Shown: piece by piece, positions 1 through 9,841 of the stretch
How the letters are laid out: the number at the start of each line of letters is the position of its first letter
Position numbering within the stretch: position 1 is the first letter of the stretch
From: an uncultured Bacteroidales bacterium
GTDB taxonomy: Bacteria; Bacteroidota; Bacteroidia; Bacteroidales; Bacteroidaceae
Direction of reading: 5' to 3'
Assembly: GCA_902802265.1 (NCBI GenBank)
Contig: CADCLN010000002.1
Span: 1 to 64,000 of the forward strand
Length of the DNA stretch: 64,000 bases
Notes under the pieces: model-generated
What the model was told of the DNA's origin: nothing
Database searches by the model: none
Seen by the model: only the letters and a program-made list of their open reading frames with translations
Position numbers and translations under genes: made by a program

Positions 1-354
1 GCCGAGCTAAAGGTTGACTTCGCCGAGCTAAAGGTTCGTTGTTTCAAATAAATCCGTATAATCCGTGTAATCCGTTGTTTAGCTTATCAATTGTTGCAAA
101 TGTTGCAAATGTTGCAAATGTTGCAAATGTTGCAATTGTTGCACAACTTTTTCAGAAGGCTTGTTCCAACCCTTGCCCCCGACCTCGTGCTTATCCGAAG
201 CCTCACAGCTAAAGCTACGATACCTTCGGAGCACTGAGGCCAACGGCTTTACAAAGCAACATATTTACTGCTTTGTCTCAGCCGCCTACGCCCCCAAAGG
301 TTAAAAAGAAGGGGTGATACAATAAATAAAGATTTTGTGCGTTAAGGTAAATAC
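1..354. repeat. Intergenic repeats upstream of sprA
   Basis: No gene is supported here. A 15-bp word (GCCGAGCTAAAGGTT) occurs at 1-15 and 22-36. Positions 38-75 contain ATCCGT words in loose tandem. Positions 92-144 hold a 9-bp tandem repeat, TGTTGCAAA, with four perfect units and two degenerate ones. The rest (145-354) has no recognisable feature. I did not find a clear TAnnTTTG promoter for sprA. Confidence 0.7.
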
Positions 355-3300
355 GTGCGCACAAATTTGAAAATATTATCTGTATTACTCATCTGTCTGG
401 GCATCAGTGCTATTGCCGGTTATGCAAATGTGGGAACTGGGAATAGTGCTTTTGTTGTGCTTGGACGTTTGCTGAGAAATGCCACCCCCTCAGAACCTCA
501 GAATCTTACTGCCTCAGAACCTGCCCCTGCCCCTGCTGACACCGTGAAAGTGGCTCGGACAGACTATCCACATGGCGAGCATCCTGATGACTACGGCATG
601 GACCTGGACGACCCAGAGAACCTGAAGCACGACGAAGGTGAGTATGTGGAGAAAACGAACATGTATCGTGTGGGTACTAAGCTGGGCGACAGCTACTTGA
701 GTGCGCCCACGCTGATGACTCCAGAGGAATATCTGAAGTGGACGGAACGCAAGTCGATGGATGCTTACTTCAAGCAACGCAACGACTCGCTGAAGACCAC
801 AAAGGGCAAGAGCAAATTCGACTTCAGCAATATGCACTTCGACTTGGGTCCTGCCGAGAAGATTTTCGGTCCTGGCGGTGTGCAGGTGAAGACACAAGGT
901 TCGGCAGAAGTGAAGATGGGCTATACCTATTCTTTTACCGACAATCCCTCGCTTTCGGAACGTAACAGAAAGACTTCGGCTTTCGACTTCGACGAGAAAA
1001 TCAACGTCTCGCTGAGTGCTTCGGTGGGCGACAAGATGAACTTCAACCTGGGCTACAACACGGAGGCTACCTTCGACTTCGACACGAAGAACCTGAAGTT
1101 GGCTTTCGAGGGAAAGGAAGATGACATCGTGAAGAAGTTGGAGGCAGGAAACGTCACCTTCCCCACCAACAGCAGCTTGATTCGCGGAGCCTCGTCGCTG
1201 TTCGGTCTGCGTGCCGATTTGCAGTTTGGCAGGCTCTATCTGCAGACGGTGGTAAGCCAAAAGAAATCGCAGTCGAAGAGTGTGAGCAGTCAGGGTGGTG
1301 CGCAGCTGAGCCAGTTTGAGATTGAGGCTTACAATTACGACGAAAACCGCCACTTCTTCCTGGCAAACTTCTTCCACGACCATTACGACACGTTCTGTTC
1401 CACCTTGCCCAACATCATGAGTGGCGTGACGATTAAGCGCATCGAGGTGTGGCTGACCAATACGGGAGGTTCTACGCAGAATACGCGCGACATCGTGGCG
1501 TTTGTGGATTTGGGCGAGCACACCAATCTGCAAGACACTTACTGGACGGCAACGGGCAATCAGCTGCCGAGCAACAACTCCAACAACCTCTACTCCATCA
1601 TGGTGAACGACAGTAACAATGTGCAGGCGCGCTGGATTGACCGTACCACACAGGTGCTGGGCAACCTGAATGTGCAGGGCATGAATGTGGAGCTGGAGGG
1701 TAGTACGGACTATGAAAAGATAGAGAACGCTCGTCTGCTGAACAGTTCGGAATATACGCTGAATGCCCACTTGGGCTACATCTCGCTGAAATCCACGTTG
1801 CAGCCTAACCAGAGTTTGGCGGTGGCTTACGAATATACCTACGGCGGTCAGACGTATCAGGTGGGCGAACTTTCGTCCGACATCAAGGATAACGACAAGG
1901 CGCTGTTCGTGAAATTGCTGAAACCCGTCAACAATGCTCCCTCCTTGCGTTCCTGGCCGTTGATGATGAAGAACGTCTATTCGCTGAATGCCCTGAGTGT
2001 GCAGCGAGACAAGTTCAAGCTTGATATCAAGTACCTCTGCGACACCACAGGTGTTTACATGTCGTACCTGCCCGAAGGTGCCTACAAGGACACGACGTTG
2101 CTCCGAGTGATGAACCTCGACCGTCTGGACAACAACGAAAAGACACACCCCAACGGCAAGTTCGACTACGTGGAAGGCTACACCGTGCAGTCCTCTACGG
2201 GTCGTGTCATCTTCCCTGTAGCCGAACCTTTCGGCTTGTGGCTGCGCAAAAAACTGGAAGCGAAGTTCGGTAAGGATATCGCCGACAAGTATTGCTACGA
2301 CGAGCTCTACGACAGTACGAAGACCATAGCGAAACAGATTGCCGAGAAAAACAAGTTCCTGCTGACGGGTGAGTTCAAAGCTTCGTCGGGTTCGGAAATC
2401 GACCTCGGCAGCATGAACATTCCGCGCGGTTCGGTTGTCGTCTCGGCAGGCGGAGTCACCCTGAAGGAGGGCAGTGACTACTCGGTGGATTATACCCTGG
2501 GTAAGGTGACGATTATCAACCAGAGCATCATCGATGCAGGAACCAATGTGAGTGTCAGTCTGGAAACACAGGAAGAGTATGCTGCCATGCGAAAGACCAT
2601 GCTGGGACTGAACTGGCAATACGATTTCTCGAAAAACTTCTCCATCGGCGGTACCTTGATGCGACTGACCGAAAAGCCTTTGACCTCTAAGGTAAACATG
2701 GGTGAAGAACCGCTCAACAACACCATCTGGGGACTGAACGTGAACTGGAAGCAGCAGTCGCAATGGCTGACCAACATGATTGACAAGATTCCGCTCATCA
2801 ACGTCAGCGCACCTTCCAACATCTCTTTCACCGGAGACTTTGCACAACTCATTGCTGGGCAGGCAAAAGAAACACAGGGACAGGCCTCCTATATTGATGA
2901 CTTCGAAAACACCAAGAACAATGTAAGTGTGAAGAATCCGCATGAATGGATGGTCAGCAGCGTGCCCCATGAGTTTTCAGAGGCAGCCCTGCCTAATAAT
3001 ATTAATTATGGTAAGAACCGCGCCCTCTTGGCTTGGTATGAAATCGACCCCCTCTTCACACGCCGCAGCAGTTCGTTGACTCCTGCACACATCAAGCGAG
3101 ACGTTGACCAGTTGTCGAACCACTATGTCCGCGAAGTCTATGTGCAGGAAATCTATCCCAACCGTGAAACCAACTACGGCGAAAGCAACACCCTCGACGT
3201 GCTCAATCTGGCCTATTACCCCAACGAGCGTGGTCCCTACAACCTCGACACAGACCTGGACTACGACGGACACCTGAACAACCCGAAGAAGCGTTGGGGC

Positions 3301-6300
3301 GGTATGATGCGAAAACTCGACACCAGCGACTTCGAAACCAGCAACGTCCAGTACATCGAATTCTGGATGATGGACCCCTTCATCTATCTGCGTGACAGTG
3401 CCAACGTGGCAGACTATTGCGGCGACCTTTTCTTCAACCTCGGCGAAGTCAGCGAAGATGTCCTGAAGGACGGAAAAAAAGCCTACGAAAGTGGTAACCC
3501 GATCAACGAGAACACCACCTATACCGAAACCGTCTGGGGACGTGTGCCCAGCGAAAAGAGCGTAGTCTATTCCTTCTCCAACGAAAGCGGCGCACGTCCG
3601 CAACAAGACGTTGGTCTCAACGGACTTTCCGACTCCGACGAGCGCACCTATGGTGCCTATGCCGACTACCTCAACACCCTGAACGGAAAAATCTCCGACT
3701 CAGCCTTCAGCGCCATCTGGAACGACCCCGCCGGCGACGACTACCACTACTTCCGTGGCAGCGACTTCGACGCAGCCGAGGTCAGCATCCTCGACCGTTA
3801 CAAGCGAATCAACATGCTCGAAGGCAACTCGCCCAATACCGTGGAAAGCGGCGAAAGCTACTCCACAGCCTACAAGTCAACGCCCGACTGCGAAGACGTG
3901 AACCTTGACTACACCATGGACGAGTACGAGAAATACTACAGCTACCACGTCAGCATCAACCCCAAAGACCTCTATGTGGGTTCAAAATACATCGTCGATA
4001 AACGCGAATACAACGCCACCCTCCGCAACGGCAGCAGCGAACACACTAAGTGCGACTGGTACCTCTTCCGCATTCCGGTAGAAGAGGCCGACTCAACCAT
4101 CGGCAGCATTCGCGACATGTCCAGCATTCGTTTCATGCGAGTCTATATGACTAACTTCCAGCGACCCATCGTCCTGCGTTTTGCCAGCCTTGACCTTGTT
4201 CGCGGCGAATGGCGACCCTACAAGAAGGAACTCTATACAGGCGACAAGCCCAGCAACACAGGCTCCATGACCATTGCCGCCGTCAACATCGAGGAAAATA
4301 CCGACAAGTCACCTGTCAACTATGTGCTGCCACCAGGCATCTCCCGAACTGTTGACCCCTCACAGCCGCAGCTTACACAGGAAAACGAACAGGCACTCTC
4401 CATCACCGTCAAGGGGCTGGCAAGTGGCGATGCACGTGCCGTCTATAAGACTATGAACCTTGACCTCCGTCGCTACAAGCACATGCAGATGTTTGTCCAC
4501 GCCAATGCCCTCGAAGGCGAAGAAAACATGCTTGCCGACAAGGAGACCAGCGTCTTCATCCGTGTCGGTTCAGACTACCGCAGCAACTACTACGAATACG
4601 AAATACCCCTCAACAAGACTCCTAAGGGACACTACGACCCCTACAACTACGCAGGCTGCGAAGCCGTCTGGCCCAACGAAAACATGCTCGACATCGACCT
4701 CAGCGTCTTTACCGAAGTAAAACACGAGCGCAACAAGGCACGTGCACAGGGCGCAGCCAGCTACACCTCCCTCTACCGCCAGTACGACCCCAACCGTCCC
4801 AACAACCGCATCAGTATCATGGGTAACCCCTCGCTGGGCGAAGTCAAGACCATGATGATTGGAGTACGCAACAACAGCCGATCCATCAAGAACGTCGAAG
4901 TGTGGATCAACGAACTCCGCCTCCAGGACTACGCCAACGAAGGTGGTTGGGCTGCACAGGGCAACCTCAGCGTCCAGCTTAGCGACCTCGGCTCCATCAA
5001 CCTCACCGGTCATGTCGAGACCGCAGGCTTCGGCGGCATCGAAGAGAAGGTGAACCAGCGACGCGACGACAACCTCTACGAGTGGAGCATCACCACTCAG
5101 TTTGAATTTGGCAAACTCTTCCCCGAAAAGTGGAAGCTGCAACTCCCCTTCTACTACTCCTACAGTTGGCAGAAGATATCTCCGAAATACAACCCCTTCG
5201 ACACCGATATGCTGCTCAAGGACGCCATCGACTCCAGCGAGAATCCCGACTCCCTCCGCAGCATGACCGAGTCCATCGTCAAGAACAAAAACATCTCCTT
5301 CTCCAACTGGAAGTCTGGCTACCAGAGCCGCAAACCTATGCCCTGGGACCCAGCCAACTTCTCCCTCAGTTATGCCCATAGCCAAAAGTACAAGACAGGC
5401 GAAACCACCGTCTATGAAAACGAAGAGACGTGGAAAGCCAGCCTTACTTACTCCTACGCACCCAAATACACACCCCTAGAACCCTTCAAGAACCTTCAGG
5501 GCAAATCGAAGTGGCTCGACATCCTCAAGGCACAAAACCTCCAATGGCTGCCCCAAAGCCTGCAGTTCAACACCGACATCTCCCGTCAGTATTACGAATA
5601 CCAGGAACGCGACCTCGATGCCGACAGCAAACTCCCCGTCACCTGGAGCAACCAGATGCTCTGGAACCGCAACTTCAGCATCCGTTGGGACATCTTCAAG
5701 AGCCTCAAACTCTCCTACACCTCAGCTACTCATGCCGAAATCGAAGAGCCTTACCGCGTCGTCAACAAAAACCTCTACCCCGACGACTATGCTGTCTGGA
5801 AAGACTCCGTCAAGCGAAGCCTCCTCTCCTTTGGTCGTCCCCTTACCTACAGTTCGTCTTTCAACGCCTCCTACTCCGTACCTTTCAGCAAGATACCCAT
5901 CTTCGACTGGCTGACAGCCGATGCCTCCTACAACGCCAGCTACGGATGGAAACGAGGCACCGAACTGGAAGACGGACGCACCCTCGGACACGTGGCCAAT
6001 ACCCAGCGCAGCCTCAACGTCAACGGACGCATCAACTTCGAAACCCTCTACAAAAAGTGGAAATTCCTCGAAGAAACCGAAAAGCGCTTCTCAGGCAACA
6101 ACAAGAAAGAAGACAAGACTAAGAAGAAAACCCCTGCCCCCAAGACTTCCAAGCCTACCCTCAAGAAGCCAGGCGCAGAACCAGGTAAGGATGGTGAACA
6201 GCCAGCCGAGGCCGAAGGCAAGGACAAGGGCAAGGAAAAACCGAAAAAGGGCTTCAGCAAAGAAGTTCAACTCTGCGATACCGTCGAGACCGAAGTGAAG

Positions 6301-8001
6301 CACGGACTCGATGCCAAGCGGCTGACCGTCCGCGCCACGACCCTCGACGGACAAACCTATCAGCTGAAATACAAGAAGACCGACGCCAACACCATCAAGA
6401 TACTCAACTCCGATACCATACCCATCAAGGTCAACATTGTTGCCAAGAAACCCCTCGAAGAGAAACTCTGGTACAAGTCTGCACAAGTCTTGGCACGTGT
6501 CCTCATGATGGTACGCAACGCCAGCATCTCCTACCGCAACACCTACTCCCTCAACCTGCCTGGTTTCCGTACCGAAATCGGCGACGCCTTCGGACAGAAA
6601 CGTACCGACAACGGACTCTCACCTGGTCTCGCCTTCGCCTTCGGCATGGTGGGCGACAACTTCGTGCAGAAAGCCGCCGACAAGGGCTGGCTCATGACCA
6701 ACGACTCCTCCATCACCACACCTGCCAGCATGTCCAACATGTCCGACCTTCAGGTGAAAGTCACCCTCGAACCCATCCGCGACGTCAAGATAGACCTCAA
6801 CGCCAGCCGAACCGACAACAGGTCCAAGAGCATACAGTTCATGTACGCAGGAATGCCGACCACCCTCAGCGGCAGCTTCAACCAGACCACCATCTCCCTC
6901 AAGACAGCTTTCGGCAAGATGGGCGACATCAATACAGGCTACGCCTCAAAACCCTTCGACAACTTCATCAACTACCTGCCCGTCATCCAGCAACGCATCC
7001 AGGAACGCTATGCCGATGCCCGCTACCCCTGGCAGGCAGGTGCATACGCAGGCAAACCATTCGACCCCGCCAACGGTACCGTCGGACTCTACTCCGCCGA
7101 TGTCATGGTGCCCGCCTTCCTGGCAGCCTATTGCGGAGGAGATGCCAGCAAGAGTTCCCTCGACATCTTCCCGTCACTCTGGCGAATGTTGCCCAACTGG
7201 AGTCTGAAATACAGCGGACTGATTAAGCTTCCGTGGTTCTCCGACCACTTCAAGAGTTTCAACCTCAACCACGGCTACAAGAGCATCTTCACCGTCGGTG
7301 CCTACAACTCCTTCACCAGCTGGATGGAATACATGGACGGACTCGGATTCATCACCGACATCACCTCCGGCAACCCCATACCCTCCAGCATCTACAACAT
7401 CTCAACGGTCAGCATCAACGAACAGTTCTCGCCACTCATCGGTGTCGATATGACCTTCAACAGCGGCATGACAGCCAAACTCGAATTTAAGAAGACACGC
7501 ACGCTCAACCTCTCCATGACCAGCGTCGCACTCACCGAAAACTACTCCGACGACATCGTGGTCGGCATCGGCTACAAAGTGAAGGACATCAGCCTCTTCG
7601 GAGCCAAGCGCATCCAGGACCCCGACTCGGCGAAGAAAAAGAGCAGCAAGGGCAAGGGCAAAGACAGCAAGGCCGACAGCAAGACCTCCGCCAGCGCAGG
7701 GGCAGGCAATTCATCCAACCGCAAAGTGGGCGGAGTCAGCCATGACCTCAACCTGCGCATTGACTTCAGCTACCGTATGCAGAGCGCCATCAACCGCAAC
7801 ATCCAGACAGCCACTTCCACCGCCACCAGCGGAAGCACAGCCTACAAACTCGCCATCAATGCCGACTACACATTCAGCCGACTGCTCACCATGTCTGCCT
7901 TCTTCGACTGGCAGAAGAACAAGCCCCTCGTTTCTCAGAGTTCCTATCCTACCACCACAGCCGACTTCGGCATCAACATCAAGTTCTCGCTGACGCGATA
8001 A
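355..8001 (+). CDS. sprA: Type IX secretion system translocon protein SprA
   Basis: This is the giant outer-membrane protein (2548 residues) that forms the type IX secretion translocon barrel and passes CTD-bearing cargo across the outer membrane; in gliding species it is also needed for motility. Length, an N-terminal signal-like hydrophobic stretch (about residues 5-25) and long runs of alternating aromatic and polar strands fit the family. The start is a GTG; no better upstream ATG is visible. Two Lys-rich low-complexity stretches interrupt the C-terminal half, at about residues 1907-1967 and 2425-2455; they look like lineage-specific loops. The gene stands alone and faces cdaA. A porT-like gene lies 13 kb downstream. 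Confidence 0.93.
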   Translation: MRTNLKILSVLLICLGISAIAGYANVGTGNSAFVVLGRLLRNATPSEPQNLTASEPAPAPADTVKVARTDYPHGEHPDDYGMDLDDPENLKHDEGEYVEKTNMYRVGTKLGDSYLSAPTLMTPEEYLKWTERKSMDAYFKQRNDSLKTTKGKSKFDFSNMHFDLGPAEKIFGPGGVQVKTQGSAEVKMGYTYSFTDNPSLSERNRKTSAFDFDEKINVSLSASVGDKMNFNLGYNTEATFDFDTKNLKLAFEGKEDDIVKKLEAGNVTFPTNSSLIRGASSLFGLRADLQFGRLYLQTVVSQKKSQSKSVSSQGGAQLSQFEIEAYNYDENRHFFLANFFHDHYDTFCSTLPNIMSGVTIKRIEVWLTNTGGSTQNTRDIVAFVDLGEHTNLQDTYWTATGNQLPSNNSNNLYSIMVNDSNNVQARWIDRTTQVLGNLNVQGMNVELEGSTDYEKIENARLLNSSEYTLNAHLGYISLKSTLQPNQSLAVAYEYTYGGQTYQVGELSSDIKDNDKALFVKLLKPVNNAPSLRSWPLMMKNVYSLNALSVQRDKFKLDIKYLCDTTGVYMSYLPEGAYKDTTLLRVMNLDRLDNNEKTHPNGKFDYVEGYTVQSSTGRVIFPVAEPFGLWLRKKLEAKFGKDIADKYCYDELYDSTKTIAKQIAEKNKFLLTGEFKASSGSEIDLGSMNIPRGSVVVSAGGVTLKEGSDYSVDYTLGKVTIINQSIIDAGTNVSVSLETQEEYAAMRKTMLGLNWQYDFSKNFSIGGTLMRLTEKPLTSKVNMGEEPLNNTIWGLNVNWKQQSQWLTNMIDKIPLINVSAPSNISFTGDFAQLIAGQAKETQGQASYIDDFENTKNNVSVKNPHEWMVSSVPHEFSEAALPNNINYGKNRALLAWYEIDPLFTRRSSSLTPAHIKRDVDQLSNHYVREVYVQEIYPNRETNYGESNTLDVLNLAYYPNERGPYNLDTDLDYDGHLNNPKKRWGGMMRKLDTSDFETSNVQYIEFWMMDPFIYLRDSANVADYCGDLFFNLGEVSEDVLKDGKKAYESGNPINENTTYTETVWGRVPSEKSVVYSFSNESGARPQQDVGLNGLSDSDERTYGAYADYLNTLNGKISDSAFSAIWNDPAGDDYHYFRGSDFDAAEVSILDRYKRINMLEGNSPNTVESGESYSTAYKSTPDCEDVNLDYTMDEYEKYYSYHVSINPKDLYVGSKYIVDKREYNATLRNGSSEHTKCDWYLFRIPVEEADSTIGSIRDMSSIRFMRVYMTNFQRPIVLRFASLDLVRGEWRPYKKELYTGDKPSNTGSMTIAAVNIEENTDKSPVNYVLPPGISRTVDPSQPQLTQENEQALSITVKGLASGDARAVYKTMNLDLRRYKHMQMFVHANALEGEENMLADKETSVFIRVGSDYRSNYYEYEIPLNKTPKGHYDPYNYAGCEAVWPNENMLDIDLSVFTEVKHERNKARAQGAASYTSLYRQYDPNRPNNRISIMGNPSLGEVKTMMIGVRNNSRSIKNVEVWINELRLQDYANEGGWAAQGNLSVQLSDLGSINLTGHVETAGFGGIEEKVNQRRDDNLYEWSITTQFEFGKLFPEKWKLQLPFYYSYSWQKISPKYNPFDTDMLLKDAIDSSENPDSLRSMTESIVKNKNISFSNWKSGYQSRKPMPWDPANFSLSYAHSQKYKTGETTVYENEETWKASLTYSYAPKYTPLEPFKNLQGKSKWLDILKAQNLQWLPQSLQFNTDISRQYYEYQERDLDADSKLPVTWSNQMLWNRNFSIRWDIFKSLKLSYTSATHAEIEEPYRVVNKNLYPDDYAVWKDSVKRSLLSFGRPLTYSSSFNASYSVPFSKIPIFDWLTADASYNASYGWKRGTELEDGRTLGHVANTQRSLNVNGRINFETLYKKWKFLEETEKRFSGNNKKEDKTKKKTPAPKTSKPTLKKPGAEPGKDGEQPAEAEGKDKGKEKPKKGFSKEVQLCDTVETEVKHGLDAKRLTVRATTLDGQTYQLKYKKTDANTIKILNSDTIPIKVNIVAKKPLEEKLWYKSAQVLARVLMMVRNASISYRNTYSLNLPGFRTEIGDAFGQKRTDNGLSPGLAFAFGMVGDNFVQKAADKGWLMTNDSSITTPASMSNMSDLQVKVTLEPIRDVKIDLNASRTDNRSKSIQFMYAGMPTTLSGSFNQTTISLKTAFGKMGDINTGYASKPFDNFINYLPVIQQRIQERYADARYPWQAGAYAGKPFDPANGTVGLYSADVMVPAFLAAYCGGDASKSSLDIFPSLWRMLPNWSLKYSGLIKLPWFSDHFKSFNLNHGYKSIFTVGAYNSFTSWMEYMDGLGFITDITSGNPIPSSIYNISTVSINEQFSPLIGVDMTFNSGMTAKLEFKKTRTLNLSMTSVALTENYSDDIVVGIGYKVKDISLFGAKRIQDPDSAKKKSSKGKGKDSKADSKTSASAGAGNSSNRKVGGVSHDLNLRIDFSYRMQSAINRNIQTATSTATSGSTAYKLAINADYTFSRLLTMSAFFDWQKNKPLVSQSSYPTTTADFGINIKFSLTR

Positions 8002-8050
8002 CGTCCGAAGACCCCTTGCGGAGAATGGCCGACTTAACAGCTGCTAAGAT

Positions 8051-8084
8051 TTGAATCGACAAGTGCTGTGTTTTGTCGATTCAA
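8051..8084. terminator. Hairpin between convergent sprA and cdaA
   Basis: A perfect 12-bp inverted repeat (arms 8051-8062 and 8073-8084, 10-nt loop) lies between the two convergent genes. There is no strong T-tract on either side, so termination is inferred from position. Confidence 0.5.
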
Positions 8085-8152
8085 GTGTAAAGTTTTGAAA
8101 AAAATCCACGCATTATTTGTGTTAGCACACAAGAACACTTTCCCTCGTTTTG

Positions 8153-8923
8153 TTATTCGTTTTTCATGGCTTCGGAAAGGATGCTCTCCAGTTCGTTGCC
8201 AGCCAAGTGGAGGCGCAGCTCGCCCCGCATGGCGAGGCTGATGGCTCCTGTCTCTTCGCTGACAATGATGGCAATGGCATCGGACTGCTGGGTGATGCCG
8301 AGGGCAGCACGATGGCGCAGGCCGAGGTCTTTGGGGATGTTGAGCGAGTGGCTGACGGGCAGGATGCAGCCAGCCGCCGTAATGCGTCCGTGGCTGATGA
8401 TCATGGCTCCGTCGTGAAGGGGGGAGTTCTTGAAGAAGATGTTCTTGATGAGTTCGGTATTGATGCGGGCATCAATGGTTTCGCCCGACTTGATGATGTC
8501 GGTAAGGGACATTTCGCGCTCCAGAATGATGAGTGCGCCGATAAAATTCTTCGACATGTAGTTGCACGCCATGACGATGGGCAGCAGGGAGGTGTCTTCG
8601 GCTTCTTCGGCAGGGTATTTGGAGAAGAGGCGGATGAGGTAGCCCAGTCGGCGCTGGCTGCCGATGGTGAGGAGGAAACGGCGGATTTCTTCCTGGAAGA
8701 TGACGAGCAGAGCGAGGGCTCCGACGCTGACGAGTTTGTCGAAGATGCTGCCGAGGAGTTTCATCTCGAATATCTGGGAAACGACAATCCAGATGACGAT
8801 GAAGATGAGGATGCCGTAGAAGATGTTGAGCGATCCGGATGATTTCATCAGCCGCCATGCCTGGTAGAGCAGCATGGCTACGCAGAGGATGTCGATGGCG
8901 TCTTTTATTCCAAATTCTAACAC
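8153..8923 (-). CDS. cdaA: Diadenylate cyclase (CdaA/DacA type)
   Basis: It makes the second messenger c-di-AMP from two ATP. The 256-residue protein has three predicted N-terminal membrane helices (about residues 8-25, 32-52 and 64-84) and a cytoplasmic DAC domain. The active-site DGA is at residues 171-173 and the RHR motif at 203-205, both intact. It overlaps the end of folP by 7 nt, so the two are co-transcribed; this folP-cdaA pairing is common in Bacteroidota. No CdaR/GlmM partner genes lie nearby, unlike in Firmicutes. Confidence 0.93.
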   Translation of the reverse strand: MLEFGIKDAIDILCVAMLLYQAWRLMKSSGSLNIFYGILIFIVIWIVVSQIFEMKLLGSIFDKLVSVGALALLVIFQEEIRRFLLTIGSQRRLGYLIRLFSKYPAEEAEDTSLLPIVMACNYMSKNFIGALIILEREMSLTDIIKSGETIDARINTELIKNIFFKNSPLHDGAMIISHGRITAAGCILPVSHSLNIPKDLGLRHRAALGITQQSDAIAIIVSEETGAISLAMRGELRLHLAGNELESILSEAMKNE

Positions 8924-9762
8924 GGTTCTGGGGTTTTGATCGTCAGTGAAAATAGTTTTATGGTTTCGATACAGGCTTTTACGTCGTGGACACGGAGGAT
9001 GTTGGCTCCCTTCATCAATGCGATGGTGTGGAGGACGGTGGTGCCGAGGAGTGCGTCTTGGGGTGTGATGCCGAGTGGGCGGTATATCATGCTTTTGCGG
9101 CTGATACCCACGAGCAGGGGAAGGTTGAAGATGCGCAGGTCTTCCTGGTGACGGAGCAGCGCATAGTTTTGTTCTATGGTTTTGGCAAAGCCGTAGCCTG
9201 GGTCGAGGATGATGTCTTTCTGGCCGAGGTCGCGCAGCGACTGGATTTTTGCGGAGAAGTAGCGGAAGGGGTTTTCAGGCTCTTTCCCTGCTGTGGGGGA
9301 TGGGTTGGGGGAGCGGGATGGGTCCACGTGGTTGTGTGTCAGGATGTAGGGCACGCCCAGTTGGCTTACGGTGCGGAACATTTGCGGGTCGAGCCCTCCG
9401 CCAGAGATGTCGTTGATGATGTCGGCTCCGAGTTCCTCGATGGCCATTCGCGCCACGTCTGCCCGAAAGGTGTCGATGCTGACGGGGAGGTGGGGGGCTG
9501 CCTGGTGTATGATGCTCATGCCGAGGGCAAGGCGCCGCATTTCTTCCTGGGGAGGGATGTCGCTGGCACCTGGTCGGGTGGAGTAGGCTCCGAGGTCTAT
9601 CATCGTGCCTCCTTCGCTGACGATTTCTTCCACGCGCTGACGGATGTCGGCTCCGGTCTGTTTGCGGGAGTCGGCATAGAAGGAGTCGGGCGTGACGTTG
9701 AGTATGCCCATGACCTGGGGCTGGCTGAGGTCGAACAGTTTTCCTCGGACGTTGATGGTCAT
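8917..9762 (-). CDS. folP: Dihydropteroate synthase
   Basis: It condenses p-aminobenzoate with 6-hydroxymethyl-dihydropterin pyrophosphate in folate synthesis and is the target of sulfonamides. The 281-residue TIM barrel shows the pterin-binding signature GILNVTPDSF at about residues 19-28 and the later SIDTFRADVA and DINDISGG segments. It is the usual length. It lies 72 nt downstream of argD, with two copies of a 20-bp direct repeat in the gap, and overlaps cdaA by 7 nt. Confidence 0.95.
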   Translation of the reverse strand: MTINVRGKLFDLSQPQVMGILNVTPDSFYADSRKQTGADIRQRVEEIVSEGGTMIDLGAYSTRPGASDIPPQEEMRRLALGMSIIHQAAPHLPVSIDTFRADVARMAIEELGADIINDISGGGLDPQMFRTVSQLGVPYILTHNHVDPSRSPNPSPTAGKEPENPFRYFSAKIQSLRDLGQKDIILDPGYGFAKTIEQNYALLRHQEDLRIFNLPLLVGISRKSMIYRPLGITPQDALLGTTVLHTIALMKGANILRVHDVKACIETIKLFSLTIKTPEPC

Positions 9763-9780
9763 GCAGGTACCACGGATTAA

Positions 9781-9841
9781 ACAGATTTAATTCTTATGAA
9801 CCACAGATTGCACAGATTAAAACAGATTTAATTCTTATGAA
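9781..9841. repeat. 20-bp direct repeat between argD and folP
   Basis: The same 20 bp occur at 9781-9800 and 9822-9841. The second copy overlaps the argD stop codon. CAGATT words of this kind recur in several intergenic gaps of the window. Confidence 0.75.

Noticed and set aside
514-2970. Very long open frame (over 800 codons) on the minus strand inside sprA
   Set aside because: It is fully antisense to a certain gene, has no family motif, and similar long antisense frames arise from the codon use of this genome.
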